Origin: JAJDXW01 sp965214795
GTDB taxonomy: Bacteria; Pseudomonadota; Gammaproteobacteria; HK1
Length of the DNA stretch: 64,000 nucleotides
Assembly (NCBI GenBank): GCA_965214795.1
Contig: OZ243976.1
Span: 2,170,001 to 2,234,000 of the forward strand
Direction of reading: 5' to 3'
Translations under genes and position numbers: made by a program
In this document: piece after piece, positions 51,250 through 62,500 of the stretch
Layout: each line of letters begins with the position of its first letter
How positions within the stretch are numbered: position 1 is the stretch's first letter
The notes under the pieces: generated by a model
What the model was told of the DNA's origin: nothing
The model's input: the letters and a program-made list of their open reading frames with translations, nothing else
The model's database searches: none

Positions 51250-52178
51250 GACGAGGCTTCCGCAAACTTGGCAGCTCGAACGCCGCCTCCACTGCACTGA
51301 GTTTCCTCGACATTGTGTCCGCGGGATTCGGGGGAGCGGTGTTCCTCTTCGTAGTCTTCGCTTCATTGCCGATCGATACCCGACCACCCGCCGTGGGTGG
51401 TGGGGGCCGGTTCATCGACATTCTGGTCGAATGGCGGAGACATGCGGCGGGAGATAAGGGACACGAAACCGCGAACAATGACGGCGACGCCCCACTAATG
51501 ATCAAGCCGTGGCACCCCGACCATTCCCAATACATTGCAGCGAATGATTTTTTGGGGGCTTATTCGGATTGCGCTCCATTGAAGGCAGGAGAAACGATGG
51601 TTTGGAAAGAAAACGTACAGTATTACGAGCTGCCGCTCAAGAACTCGAAGCAGGAGCGCGACTGCCCCGAGGATTATTATTTCTTAACCGACGCGGGCTC
51701 TGGCCGTATGGCGCTTGGCGAACTCGGCCGGTTGAGAGAACCGCTCGTCGATCTTCATATCGTGCATAAGCCGTTGCGAGGCAAGCCATACCAGGCGCGG
51801 TTGAGCGCCCTAGCGGGGGGAATCGATCCAGGAACGGACACTGCCTGGCAGCGCGAGGAAATGCCTTGGAAATCGATGCACGTTACCGGCTTTGACCCCT
51901 TTGGTCGCTATACGCGCATTGGGGAATTGAAGCAACCCCACACGATGCATGTTCGCATCCGCGAACCGCGAGGCGGAAAGTGGCAGTTCGAGGCCAAGGT
52001 CTATTCTGCGGGTTCTGGGTCCGGGCAGGACGCGACAGCGCCGATTAAGGTCACAGTCACGGTACGCTGCTCTCAGGCGGACGACGAAGCCGATAAGCCG
52101 AAGACAGTGGATCTCCCCGTAAAGGAGTTCCGTCCCGTCCCTATCGAAATACCCTGTGAGTTCGAGATTGGAAGCTGA
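51246..52178 (+). CDS. Second single-span membrane protein with periplasmic domain
   Basis: ATG 51246 overlaps the previous stop (ATGA) and gives 310 residues. The span ALSFLDIVSAGFGGAVFLFV matches the pattern of its neighbour (SLND...CGLGACVLLF) with an Asp at the same place. The remaining 260 residues are periplasmic with beta-strand character (VRIREPRGGKWQFEAKVYSA). It is the last gene of the operon. I infer that it and the preceding protein form a heteromeric plug for the ExbB-like channel, as TolR or ExbD do. Confidence 0.7.
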   Translation: MRRGFRKLGSSNAASTALSFLDIVSAGFGGAVFLFVVFASLPIDTRPPAVGGGGRFIDILVEWRRHAAGDKGHETANNDGDAPLMIKPWHPDHSQYIAANDFLGAYSDCAPLKAGETMVWKENVQYYELPLKNSKQERDCPEDYYFLTDAGSGRMALGELGRLREPLVDLHIVHKPLRGKPYQARLSALAGGIDPGTDTAWQREEMPWKSMHVTGFDPFGRYTRIGELKQPHTMHVRIREPRGGKWQFEAKVYSAGSGSGQDATAPIKVTVTVRCSQADDEADKPKTVDLPVKEFRPVPIEIPCEFEIGS

Positions 52179-52289
52179 ACGAGAGGCGATCCAGCGTTTG
52201 CCTCACCAGGGCGGCTCGGCCCTCTCTGCCAACATCGTTGAGACACCGGGTACCCTTGGAATTAGTGAAGGCGGCGGAGGTGAACAGCG

Positions 52290-52620
52290 ATGAGAGCAGA
52301 CAGAGAGCCCATGCGTGGATGGACGCTGACGCGCCGGCCCCCAGGGCGGAGACCGGACAAGCGAGCCCGGCACCGGACCCGGAGGTCGTGGCCAAACCCA
52401 ATCCGGCGCCAGTTCACCGCCGAGTACCGGCTGCGGATCATCGAGGAGGCCGAGCGCTGCACTCGACCCGGTGAGGTCGGACGGCTGCTTCGCCTCGAGG
52501 GTCTGTATGCCTCGCATCTATCGGCGTGGCGCAAGGCACGACGCAATGGCTCGCTGCGGGGCCTGACGGCGAAGCTGGCGAGGACGCATGACCTGGGACC
52601 GCTTCGTGCGCCTGCGCGCC
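52290..52620 (+). pseudogene. Transposase helix-turn-helix protein remnant
   Basis: ATG 52290, after GGCGGCGGAGG, opens a frame with RRQFTAEYRLRIIEEAERCT then PGEVGRLLRLEGLYASHLSA and WRKARRNGSLRGLTAKL. This is the N-terminal HTH of an IS3-type orfA. Family similarity ends after about 100 residues, and the frame continues into non-homologous sequence. It is a broken element at the 3' side of the envelope operon. The rest of 52621-52908 holds no gene. Confidence 0.65.
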
Positions 52621-52767
52621 ACCTATCCCCTCCCCCCTGCGCGAGTCGTGCACAGTGTGTACCGTTAGGCAGCAAGGCCATCGTTCGAGGAGCCGGGTGC
52701 CCGAATTGGGCATGCCCGGATCTGTGGGAGCCGCGGGTGGGTAACTGCCTGCGGCCACCCAGCCAAT

Positions 52768-52826
52768 CTATCTGCCGATGCGGCCGAGGCCCGAGGATTC
52801 TGGCTTGGGCAGTCATCGGCAGATAG
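52768..52826. repeat. 13-bp inverted repeat near the transposase remnant
   Basis: CTATCTGCCGATG (52768-52780) and its exact complement CATCGGCAGATAG (52814-52826) flank 33 bases. GGGCAGATAGAT follows directly. It could be an element end or a terminator for the convergent MFS gene. Confidence 0.5.
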
Positions 52827-52908
52827 GGCAGATAGATTGCAAGCAATTGAATTGATATGAATTATTCATATTCAAAGTCCAGCGAACGGATGCGGGGCAC
52901 CGGCAGCG

Positions 52909-54117
52909 CTACCCGGTGGCGGCCGGGGAGAGCGCGGGAGGCCGCCGCAGGCGGCCGGGAAGCAGGACGCTCGCCACCGTCGCGGCGATGGCGGCGACGC
53001 CGAACCAGACGTACAGCAGGTCGAAGCTGCCCCGGGTGTCGAAGATCCAGCCCGCGAGCATGACGGTGAGCCCGGCGGCGCCGAGAGCGAGGACGAACCT
53101 CGCCCCGAAGGCGAGGGAGCGCCAGCGCAACGACGTATGCTCGGCGATCAGCATGTTCTCCGCCGCGGAGAAGGAGAGGTTGAAGCTCAGCACGAACAGT
53201 GCGACGACGAGCAGGGGGAGGTCGGCCATGGAGGTGATCACGAACAGCAACGGCACCTGCAGACCCCAGAACACGAAGTAGATGGAGCGGGCGGAGAAGC
53301 GGTCGGCGAGCCATCCGCCGAGGATGCTGCTGGTCGATGCGACGCCGGAGATGATTCCGACGTAGATGCCGATTTCCGTGTAGCTCACCGCGAGGGCCGG
53401 CCCGAGCCCCATCTCGAACAGCTTCGGCATGGTGTTGGTGAGGCCGGCGTACACGAACCCGGTGCAGGCCATCGTGAAGGTCAGCACGATGAAGACCCGC
53501 CGGACCGCGCCTCGATCGGTGGCGGGGGCCGGCGTCCGGTCGGACTTCGCCTCGACCACCCAGCCGCGCCGCCACGCGGCGAGGAGCGCGACCCCGGTCG
53601 CAATGGCGAGGAGGCCGGGGAGAATGAACGCGGCCCGCCACGAGACGAAGTCGATCATCGCCCCCACGAACACGGGGGCCACCGAGTTGCCGACGTTGCC
53701 GAAGACGCCGTTGATGCCGAGCGACATGCCTCGCTTGCGCGCCGAGGCGACGATCCAGGCGATGCCGACCGGATGATAGATCGCGGCGAAGAGGCCGATC
53801 AGGGTCAGGCCCACGAAGATCATGTCGGGGCCGCCGGCGAGCCCGGTCACGATGGCTCCCGCGCCGATGCCGATGAAGAAGATCACCATCATCCCCACCA
53901 CGCTCCAGCGGTCGCCGAGCCAGCCGGCCGGCAGCGCCGCGACCCCGAACAGGATGAGCCCGAGGCTGGAGAGGCTCAGAAGCTCGCCGTAGGGAAGGCC
54001 GAATACCTGCGGCAGGTGAAGGACCGCGGTGGCGTAGAGCACCGTGCAAAGGTGGGTAAAGGTGTGACCGGCATTGGAGAATGCGATCGAGGTACGGTAT
54101 CGGAAGGGTGCACTCAT
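52909..54117 (-). CDS. MFS transporter
   Basis: The 402-residue protein has twelve hydrophobic spans and the MFS loop 2-3 motif (GWLGDRWSVVGMMVIFFIGI), repeated in the second half as GGWLADRFSARSIYF. The HTFTHLCTVLYATAVLHLPQ start suits the NNP/fosmidomycin-resistance-like MFS groups. The substrate is unknown. It stands alone; the neighbouring MFS gene upstream belongs to a separate operon. Confidence 0.88.
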   Translation of the reverse strand: MSAPFRYRTSIAFSNAGHTFTHLCTVLYATAVLHLPQVFGLPYGELLSLSSLGLILFGVAALPAGWLGDRWSVVGMMVIFFIGIGAGAIVTGLAGGPDMIFVGLTLIGLFAAIYHPVGIAWIVASARKRGMSLGINGVFGNVGNSVAPVFVGAMIDFVSWRAAFILPGLLAIATGVALLAAWRRGWVVEAKSDRTPAPATDRGAVRRVFIVLTFTMACTGFVYAGLTNTMPKLFEMGLGPALAVSYTEIGIYVGIISGVASTSSILGGWLADRFSARSIYFVFWGLQVPLLFVITSMADLPLLVVALFVLSFNLSFSAAENMLIAEHTSLRWRSLAFGARFVLALGAAGLTVMLAGWIFDTRGSFDLLYVWFGVAAIAATVASVLLPGRLRRPPALSPAATG

Positions 54118-54201
54118 TGCAGTGCCGCGTTCGGGAGCGCGACCGGGGCGCGATGTGCGGGTGGGGCGCTCACTGAACCGGATCTTATCCGATCCGCGGA
54201 T

Positions 54202-55530
54202 TCACCGCTGGTCCGGGCTGCTGGCGAGCCCGGCCCGCGCGCCGCGGAGCCGCCGCACGGAGGGCTGGGTCGCGGCCACGAGCACCACCACCACCCCGAG
54301 CAGCGCGGCGTTGAGGGCGGCGGCGACGGGCGGGGAGGTGGCGGCCGCGACTGCCCCGCCGAGAAGCCCGCCCAGCGGAATCAGGCTGAAGCAGATGCCG
54401 TGGATCCCCATCACCCGGCCGCGGAGCCGGTCGGGCACCGCGAGCTGCATCACGGTCATCGACGAGACCAGGAACATCGACGTGCACATCCCGGCCAGCA
54501 CCGAGCAGACGAGCGCGAGCGCGTAGCCCGAGGGGTGGGCGGACAGGAACGCGACGCAGGCGTTGAAGGCGAGGAACGCGAGCGCCGCGCCCCCCAGGGA
54601 GGCCAGCATGAGTCCGCCGAGCCGGGGGCTTCGTTGCAGGGAGGCCACGATCAGGGTTCCGGTCACGGAGCCGACGCCGGTGGCGGACAGGATGAATCCG
54701 AAGCCCGTTTCGTCCACGCCGAGCATGCGTGCGAACGCGGGCATGAGCTGCACGTACGAGATCCCGAAGAAGGTGGTCGCGTAGGTGAGGAGGATGAGGG
54801 TGAGGAAGAGGCGTTCGGCGGCGATGAACCGAAGGCCGTCCAGGAACTCCCGGCCGGAGGGGGCGGCCGGCGCCTGCGCTTCCTCGCGACCGGGCTCCAT
54901 CGCGGGCGCGAAGCTCGCCATCACCGCGGACATGGCGGCGAAGCCCGCGGCGCCGATCGCGAACACCACCCAGGTGTCGGAGAGCGCGATGATGATGCCC
55001 CCGAGACCGGGCAGGAACATGCGGGTCCCCTGCCAGAGCATGGCGTTGAGGGCCACCGCGCTCATCATGTGGTCGCGCCCGATGAGGCTCGGGAAGAAGG
55101 CCATCCGGGCCGGGAAGTCGAAGCCGACGATGAAGGCGATCGCCCCCGCGATGACGAGCACGTGCCAGACGGCCACCGCCCCGCTTCCGTCCAGGGCGGC
55201 GAGGAGGGCGAGGAGGAAGGCGATGACGAGGGAGGTCGCGGTGAGCATCCGGCGCCGGTCCACCCGGTCCGCGACGACGCCTCCCGCAAGCGACGCGACG
55301 ATCGTGGGGATCGAGGAGGCTGCGCCCAGGAACCCGAGCTGGAGGGGGGATCCGCTCAACTCGTAGACGAGCCACCCCTGGCCCATGATGAGGAGCTGGA
55401 ACGCGCCCACCGAAGCGGCGGACCCGAACCAGTAGCGCCGGAAGCGCGGCCCGCGTAGCGCCGCGAACCGGGTGCCGAACCCCGCGCCGAACCACGACCC
55501 GAGCCCCGACCCGAACCGCCCCCACCTCAT
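54202..55530 (-). CDS. MFS transporter, EntS-like
   Basis: ATG 55530 overlaps the dehydrogenase stop (ATGA) and gives 442 residues. Features are FRRYWFGSAASVGAFQLLIM, QGWLVYELSGSPLQLGFLGA, GGVVADRVDRRRML, and late spans around GVGSVTGTLIVASLQRSPRL. This is the style of the EntS/MFS_3 group of exporters. It is translated together with the dehydrogenase and UvrA-like genes, so it may export a compound linked to them. Confidence 0.88.
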   Translation of the reverse strand: MRWGRFGSGLGSWFGAGFGTRFAALRGPRFRRYWFGSAASVGAFQLLIMGQGWLVYELSGSPLQLGFLGAASSIPTIVASLAGGVVADRVDRRRMLTATSLVIAFLLALLAALDGSGAVAVWHVLVIAGAIAFIVGFDFPARMAFFPSLIGRDHMMSAVALNAMLWQGTRMFLPGLGGIIIALSDTWVVFAIGAAGFAAMSAVMASFAPAMEPGREEAQAPAAPSGREFLDGLRFIAAERLFLTLILLTYATTFFGISYVQLMPAFARMLGVDETGFGFILSATGVGSVTGTLIVASLQRSPRLGGLMLASLGGAALAFLAFNACVAFLSAHPSGYALALVCSVLAGMCTSMFLVSSMTVMQLAVPDRLRGRVMGIHGICFSLIPLGGLLGGAVAAATSPPVAAALNAALLGVVVVLVAATQPSVRRLRGARAGLASSPDQR

Positions 55531-56549
55531 GGAGCGTCCGGCGCCGCACTCGCGCCGGCCGGCCGGCGCAGCACGTTGCGGAGCGCTTCGCCTCGCTCGA
55601 GCCGGAGGAGGTTGTCGGTGATCACCGACCAGCGCCGGTCGAGGAGCCCCGCGCTCCAGCCCGAGGCATGCGGGGTCATCACCACGTTGGCGAGGGTCTC
55701 GAACGGGAAGCGGGAGGGCAGACACCGCTGGCCGGCGCCCCCCGACGGGTCCGGGTACCGGTACCAGGTGTCGATGATCGCGCCGCCGATGGTCCGGTCC
55801 CGGCACGCCGCGTAGAGCGCCTCCTCGTCGACGATCGGGCCGCGCGCCACGTTCACCACCACCGCCGCCTCGCCGAGCAGGGCGAGACGCCCGGCGTTGA
55901 TGAGTCCCCGGGTGGCGTCGTTCAGGGGGCAGGCGACCACGAGGTAGTCGACGACCGGCAGCATGTCGTCGAGCCGGTCGATGCCGGCGAGGTCCGCGAC
56001 GAGGTCCGACCCCGGCCCGGACGTATCCGGGGACCGGGTGCGCGCGACCACCCGCACCCCGAACGGCGCGAGCCGCCGGGCGGTCTCCCGGGCGATGCGG
56101 CCGTAGCCGACGAACCCCACCGTCTTGCCGTGGAGCTCGCCGTGCAGCGGCGCGCCGAGCACGAATCCGTCCCGCCACTCGCCTCGCCGAAGCGATGCGT
56201 CCATGCGGGAGATGCCGATCTCGCGCGCGAGAAGGGCGGCGACGATGTACTCCGAGATCCCGATCTCGTGCTCGTACACGTTGCAGACCGTGCAGCCGGC
56301 GGGGACCGCCTCGAAGTCGATCGCGTCGAAGCCCGCGCCCGGGAGCTGGAGGAGCCGGAGCCCCGGGGCGGGGGGAAGGCCCGCCCCCCAGTACTGGGTC
56401 ACGACCGCCTCCGCGGCCGCGAGCCGGCTCGCGAGCCGCTCCCGCGGGTCCGCGTGGCGTCCCGCGGTCACCGTCCAGCCGGGTCCGAGCCGCTCGCGGA
56501 GCAGCGTGCCCCGGTCCTCGTCGTAGCCATCGAGGATCAGGAGGTTCAC
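55527..56549 (-). CDS. D-isomer-specific 2-hydroxyacid dehydrogenase
   Basis: GTG 56549 overlaps the UvrA stop and gives 340 residues. The NAD-binding segment reads TVGFVGYGRIARETARRLAP, where the usual third Gly of GxGxxG is Ala. The catalytic Arg is in VVNVARGPIVDEEAL, and the His in VVMTPHASGW. It should reduce a 2-keto acid or oxidise the D-hydroxy acid; the substrate is unknown. Confidence 0.88.
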   Translation of the reverse strand: MNLLILDGYDEDRGTLLRERLGPGWTVTAGRHADPRERLASRLAAAEAVVTQYWGAGLPPAPGLRLLQLPGAGFDAIDFEAVPAGCTVCNVYEHEIGISEYIVAALLAREIGISRMDASLRRGEWRDGFVLGAPLHGELHGKTVGFVGYGRIARETARRLAPFGVRVVARTRSPDTSGPGSDLVADLAGIDRLDDMLPVVDYLVVACPLNDATRGLINAGRLALLGEAAVVVNVARGPIVDEEALYAACRDRTIGGAIIDTWYRYPDPSGGAGQRCLPSRFPFETLANVVMTPHASGWSAGLLDRRWSVITDNLLRLERGEALRNVLRRPAGASAAPDAP

Positions 56550-59500
56550 GCCGCCTCCCGCGCCCGCAGGAACTCCCCGAGCACCCGCCCGGTGTGCCCG
56601 ACCGGGGCGATGCCGGCAATCTGGTCCGGGGTGCCTTCCGCCACGATCCGCCCGCCCGCGTCGCCTCCCTCCGGCCCGAGGTCGACGATCCAGTCCGCGG
56701 CGGCGATGACGTCGAGGTTGTGCTCGATCACGATGACGGTGTGCCCGGCCGCCGCGAGCCGGTGCAGGACCCGGACGAGCTTCTCGACGTCCGCCATGTG
56801 CAGGCCCACCGTCGGCTCGTCGAGCAGGTACGCGGTGTGGTTCCGGCGGGCCCGCGGGGTGTCGCTCGGCCGTGCCTTCGCGAGCTCGGTGACGAGCTTC
56901 AGACGCTGCGCCTCCCCGCCGCTCAGCGAAGGGCTCTGCTGGCCGAGCCGGAGGTAGCCGAGCCCGACCTCGCGCAGCATCAGCAGGGCGTGGTGGACCC
57001 GGGGATGGGCGGGAAAGAACTCCACCGCCTCCTCGACCGTCATGTGGAGGATGTCTCCGATGCTTCGCCCCCGGAAGCGCACCCCCAGGGTCTCGCGGGT
57101 GAAGCGGGCCCCCTCGCACTCGTCGCACGGTACCCGGGCATTGGGCAGGAAGCTCATCTCGATCTTCCGCTCGCCCTGCCCGCCGCACGCGGGGCAGCGC
57201 CCGCCGCCCGCGCCCTCGCCGGTATTGAAGGAGAACCGGCTCGCCGACCAGCCGCGGATGCGCGCCTCGGTCGTCTCGGCGAAGAGGCGCCGCACGTGGT
57301 CCCAGATCTTGAGATAGGTGACCGGGCAGGAGCGGGGGGTCTTGCCGATCGGGGTCTGGTCGACCTCGAGCACGCGGGTGACGGGCTCGAAGCCGGCGAC
57401 CCCGTCGCACCCCGGCCCGCCTCCGGGGCGGCCGTCCCCTCCGTCTCCCCCCGGGAGGGATCCGCCGCCGCCGCTGGTGCTGGTGCCGGTCCCGGACTCG
57501 GTCCCGGCGCCGCGGAGCGCACTCTCGAGCCCCTCGCGGAGCACCTCGCGGACGAGGGTGCTCTTACCACTGCCGCTCACCCCGGTCACGCAGACGAGAC
57601 GGCCGAGCGGGAACCGGGGGCTGATGCCCTTGAGGTTGTGCCGGCGGGCGTTCCTCACCTCGAGCCACGCCTGACCGCCCGCGCCGCCGGCGAGACGTAC
57701 CGGGCTCTCGCTCCGCATCGGAGGCGGCGGCCGGGCGAGCCAGCGCCCGGTGAGCGAGCGCCGCTCGCGCATGACGCTCGCGAGGCTGCCCGTCGCGACC
57801 ACCTCTCCGCCCCCCGCTCCCGCGCCCGGCCCGAGATCGATGACGTGTTCGGCGCGGCGGATCGTCGCCTCGTCGTGCTCCACCACCAGCACCGTGTTGC
57901 CGTGGGCGCGGAGGCGGTCCAGGGCGTCGAGGAGCAGAGAGTTGTCGCGCGCGTGGAGGCCGATGGTGGGCTCGTCGAGGACGTAGCAGACCCCGCGAAG
58001 GTTGGAGCCGAGCTGCGCCGCGAGCCGGATGCGCTGCGCTTCCCCGCCGCTGAGCGACGGGGCGGCGCGATGCAGGGAGAGGTAGCCGAGGCCCACCTGC
58101 AACAGGAAGTCGAGGCGCGAGCGGAGCTCGGCGAGGAGGTCGCCGGCCACCGCCTCGTCGCGCCCGTCGAGCGCGAGGTCTTCCACCCATGCGCGAGCCT
58201 CCGCAATCGAGAGGCGGCCGATCTCGCCGATCGTCCGCCCGCGGAAGCGCACCGCCCGCGCCTCGGGCCGCAGCCGTTCGCCGGCACAGGCGCGGCAGGG
58301 GACGGCCGAGCCGGCAAGGGCCCCCTCCGGCAATTCCTCGCGCTCGTACTCCGCGACCGTGCGGGGCTCGCTCGGGGGGCGGTCCCGGGTGCCCTTTCGC
58401 CGGCGCCTGCGGGTGCGGCCGTCCGCGGGCGTCGAGGCGGGCGCCGAGGCGGGGGCTGAGGCCGCGGGCTCGAGCCCGACTCCCCGGCAGCGGGGACACC
58501 AGCCGTGCCGCGAGTTGAACGAGAAGAGCCGCGGGTCCGGCTCATCGAAGCTTCGCCCGCACCCCGCGCACGCGCGCGCCGTCGAATAGCGGCGTTCCCG
58601 CCGTTCGCCCTTCGCACCTTCGCCGGTATCGGGGCGGGCATCCGGGCCACCTCGCTCGGCCACGATGACGAGCGACCGGCCGAGCTCGAGGGCGGTGTCG
58701 AGGGCGGTGCGAAGGGCCCGCTCGCCGGCCGGGTCCACGGTGAGGACGGCCACCGGGAGGTCGACGTCGTGCTCGCGGTAGCGGTCGAGACGGGGCCAGT
58801 CGCCGGTCGGCAGGTGCTCGCCGTCCACCCGAAGGTGCGCATAGCCCTTGCGCGCCGCCCAGCGGGCGAGGTCGGTGTAGTAGCCCTTGCGGGCGACGAC
58901 GAGGGGTGCGAGCAGCTCGACCGGGCGGCCCCGGAACTCCTTCATCACGCTCGCCACCACCGCGTCGCGGGTGCGGGACTCGATGGGCCGATTGCAGTCG
59001 GGGCAGTGCTGGATGCCGAGCTTCGAGAACAGGAGCCGCAGGAAGTGGTGGATCTCGGTGGCGGTCGCAACCGTGCTCTTGGCTCCTCCGCGGCTCGTGC
59101 GTTGCTCGATGGCGACCGTCGGCGGGATCCCGAGCACCGCGTCCACGTCGGGGCGGGCCGCCGGCTGCACGAACTGGCGGGCGTAGGCGTTGAGCGACTC
59201 GAGGTAGCGGCGCTGTCCTTCCGCGAACACGATGTCGAATGCGAGAGTGCTCTTCCCGCTCCCGCTGACGCCGGTGATCGCGGTGAACCGATCGCGCGGC
59301 ACGCGCACGTCGATGTCCTTCAGGTTGTGGTCGCGGGCGCGGCGGATCTCGATGACCTCGGGCGACGCGTAGGGTGCCGGCGCTTCGCGCACCCCCACCG
59401 CCCCGGCGGGGGCGTTTGGCGCGGGAGCTTCGCCGATGCCCCGCGTGGGCCGCGCACCGTGCCCGGGGATCGGGACGGGGTCGCCGCGGTCCGCACGGCG

Positions 59501-62500
59501 GCGCCCGCGGTGGGGGAAGCCCGAGGGATCGCTCGGGCCGTCGCCGTCGCTGTCGCCGCCGGTGCACGGAGCCGAGCCGAGCCGGTCGCCTTCGCCGGTC
59601 CGTTCCTCCGCTTCTCCCTGTCGCGATCGCCGGGCGAGGTGGGCGTGGAGCTCCCGGCCGGTGTAGCTCCGCGGCTCGGCCGCCACCGCCGCGGGCGGCC
59701 CTTCGCAGACGACCTCGCCGCCGCCTTCGCCTCCCTCGGGCCCGAGGTCGATGATCCAGTCCGCGGCCGCGATCACGTCGAGGTGATGCTCGATCACCGT
59801 GACCGAGTGGCCGGCCGCGATGAGCTCTCGAAACGCGGCGAGGAGGATCGCCACGTCCTCGAAGTGGAGCCCGGTGGTGGGCTCGTCGAAGAGGAAGAGG
59901 GTCCCGCCGCCCGGCTGCTCGGCTCCTGCGTTGCGGCGGGCCGCCCCGCCTCCGCGCTGCCCCGCGGCAAGGTGCCCCGCGAGCTTGAGGCGCTGCGCCT
60001 CTCCGCCGCTCAAGGAAGGCACCGGCTGGCCGAGGGTGACGTAGCCGAGCCCGACCGCGGCGAGCGGGCGGAGCCTCTTCACGATCTCAGGCGAGTCGGC
60101 GAAGCGCGCGATGGCCTGGCCCACGGTAAGGTCGAGGACCCCCGCGATGGAGAGGCCGTCCGGGGCGATCTTCACCTCCAGCACGTCCGCCCGGTAGCGC
60201 CGCCCGCTGCAATCCGGGCAGCGCAGGTACACGTCGCTCAGGAACTGCATCTCGAGATGCTCGAAGCCGTTGCCCGAGCACGTGGGGCAGCGTCCGTCCG
60301 CGTGGTTGAAGCTGAACCGGCCGGCCGCATAGCCGCGTTCGCGGGCGAGCGGCTCGGCGGCGAAGAGCTTGCGGATGGGATCGAGGGCTCCGACGTAGCT
60401 CGCCGGGACCGAGCGGCTGGTCTTGCCGATCGGAGACTGGTCCACGAGCACCACGTCCGCGATCGCTTCGGCACCGTCGATTCCGTCGTGCCGCCCCGGG
60501 GTCTCCCGCGGCCGGCCGAGGCGCTTGAGGAGGCCGCAGTGGCACACGTCCTCGACCAGAGTGGACTTGCCCGAGCCGCTGACCCCGGTCACGCACACCA
60601 AGCGTCCGAGCGGGATCCGGACGTCGATTCCCTTCAAGTTGTGCTCCGCCGCGCCGCGGATGAGGAGGTGCCCGGGGCCGGCGCCGGCACGGGACGCCAT
60701 CGCGGCGGCCGTGGGCGGGCCGGAACCTGTCGGACGGGCGGCCGGGTCCCCCTCCTTCGAGTCCGGTTCGTGGACCGCAGGGCGGCTCTTGCCGGTCCCG
60801 GCTCCCGCGTGCCGATCCGGGGCCAACCGCCGGCCGCGCCCCGGAGGAACCCCCGGGGGCGATGGACTTCCGGGGAGCCGGACGCGTCCGGCAGCATCGG
60901 GGGTCGGTCCGGCCCGCGCCATTCCCGCCCGCGCGCTCTCGGCCTTCGCCGTTCCGGATCCTGGGGCGGCGGGGCCGCCTTCCGTACCGCCGGCCCCCTC
61001 CGGTCCGGCGGCAACCCGGCGCCGTCCGCCGAGGTATGCGCCGGTGAGCGATTCCCGGCAGCGCGCCAATCCCCGCGGCGGGCCTTCGTAGACCACCTCG
61101 CCCCCGGCCGCCCCCGGCCCCGGCCCGAGGTCGAGCACCCGATCGGCGGCCCGGATGACCTGCTCGTCGTGCTCCACCACGAGGATCGTGTTGCCCGCGT
61201 TCCGCAACCGGTGCAGCACTCCGATCATGCGGCCGAGATCGCGGGGATGGAGGCCGACGCTCGGCTCGTCGAGCACGAACAGGGTGTTGACGAGCGACGT
61301 CCCGAGCGCGGTGGTGAGGTTGATGCGTTGGACCTCGCCCCCGCTCAGGGTGCGGGACTGCCGGTCGAGGGTGAGGTAGCCGAGGCCGACGGCGACGAGA
61401 TAGCGAAGCCGCGAGCGGAGCTCTTCGAGGAGGAGCGAGGTGGCTTCGTCGATGAGGGCGGACGGTCGGAAGTCCTCGAAGAACGCGAGGCACCGGTCCA
61501 GCGGAAGGGTGCAGATCTCGTGGATGTCGAAGGTGTGGGCCGTTGCCTCAGCTCCGCGCCCGCCCGCTCCCCCCGCTCCCCCCGGGCCGCCCGCGACGTT
61601 CCCGCCGGTGCCTGCTGCCCCCGCACCTCCCGCACCGGTCGCGTCCTTCTCGGCGCCCGAATTGACCGGGTTCGGCGCACCGTTCGCGTCGTCCCGGCCT
61701 CCCGGCTCCGCATCGGTCCGGGCCGGCCCCGCCGCACCGTTCGCCTCCTCCCGAGTTTCCGGTCCCGCATCGCCCCGGGCCGGCTTTGCCGAGCCTGCGC
61801 TCCCCCCCCGAGCAGGTCGGATTCGCTCAGCGTAATCCGACACGTCCCGCGCCGGCTCCGCCGAGTCCGCCTCTCCCCCCGCCAGCCGCCAGTCGAGGGC
61901 CTCCGGCTTGAGCCGGGCGCCGCCGCACCCGGTGCACGGGAGGTAGCCGCGGTAGCGCGACAGGAGAACCCGGATGTGCATCCGGTAGCTCTTGCGCTCG
62001 AGCCAGTCGAAGAATCCGCGCACCCCGAACCAGTGACCGTCGCGCCGCCGGCCGTCTCCCTCGATGACCCAGGCGCGCTCCTCTCGTGTGAGGGCGTGCC
62101 ACGGCACGTCGTCGGGCACTCCGGCCCGTCCCGCCTGCTTGAGCAAGTATCGCTGGTAGGGGAGGTAGGTCTTCGTCTGAAGCGGCTTGATCGCCCCTTC
62201 CCGCAGGGTCAGGCGCTCGTCGGGGATGACGAGGTCGTAGTCGATGCCCATCTCGCGCCCGAATCCCCGGCAGGTATCGCAGGCCCCGATCGGGGAGTTG
62301 AAGGAGAACAGATTGGGGACCGGGTCCCGGTACGCGAGGTCGCAGCGCGGACACTCCAAGGCCGCGGAGAACCGCAGCACGGTGCCGCGGCCGGTCCCGA
62401 CGGCCGCCTCCGCCCGCCCGCGGCCGGCCGCGAGCGCGGCCTCGAGCGCTTCGACCAGCCTCGCCCGCCCCCCCGGATCGATCCGAAGGCGGTCCTGGAT

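Noticed and set aside
41321..52178. Zorya defence system
   Set aside because: The ExbB-like protein and plug proteins resemble ZorA/ZorB only in general type. No ZorC, ZorD helicase or ZorE nuclease follows, and a giant exported protein is not part of Zorya.
53137..55458. A plus-strand frame rich in His, Glu, Gly and Asp opposite the MFS genes
   Set aside because: It is the complement of hydrophobic transporter codons, which produce exactly this composition.
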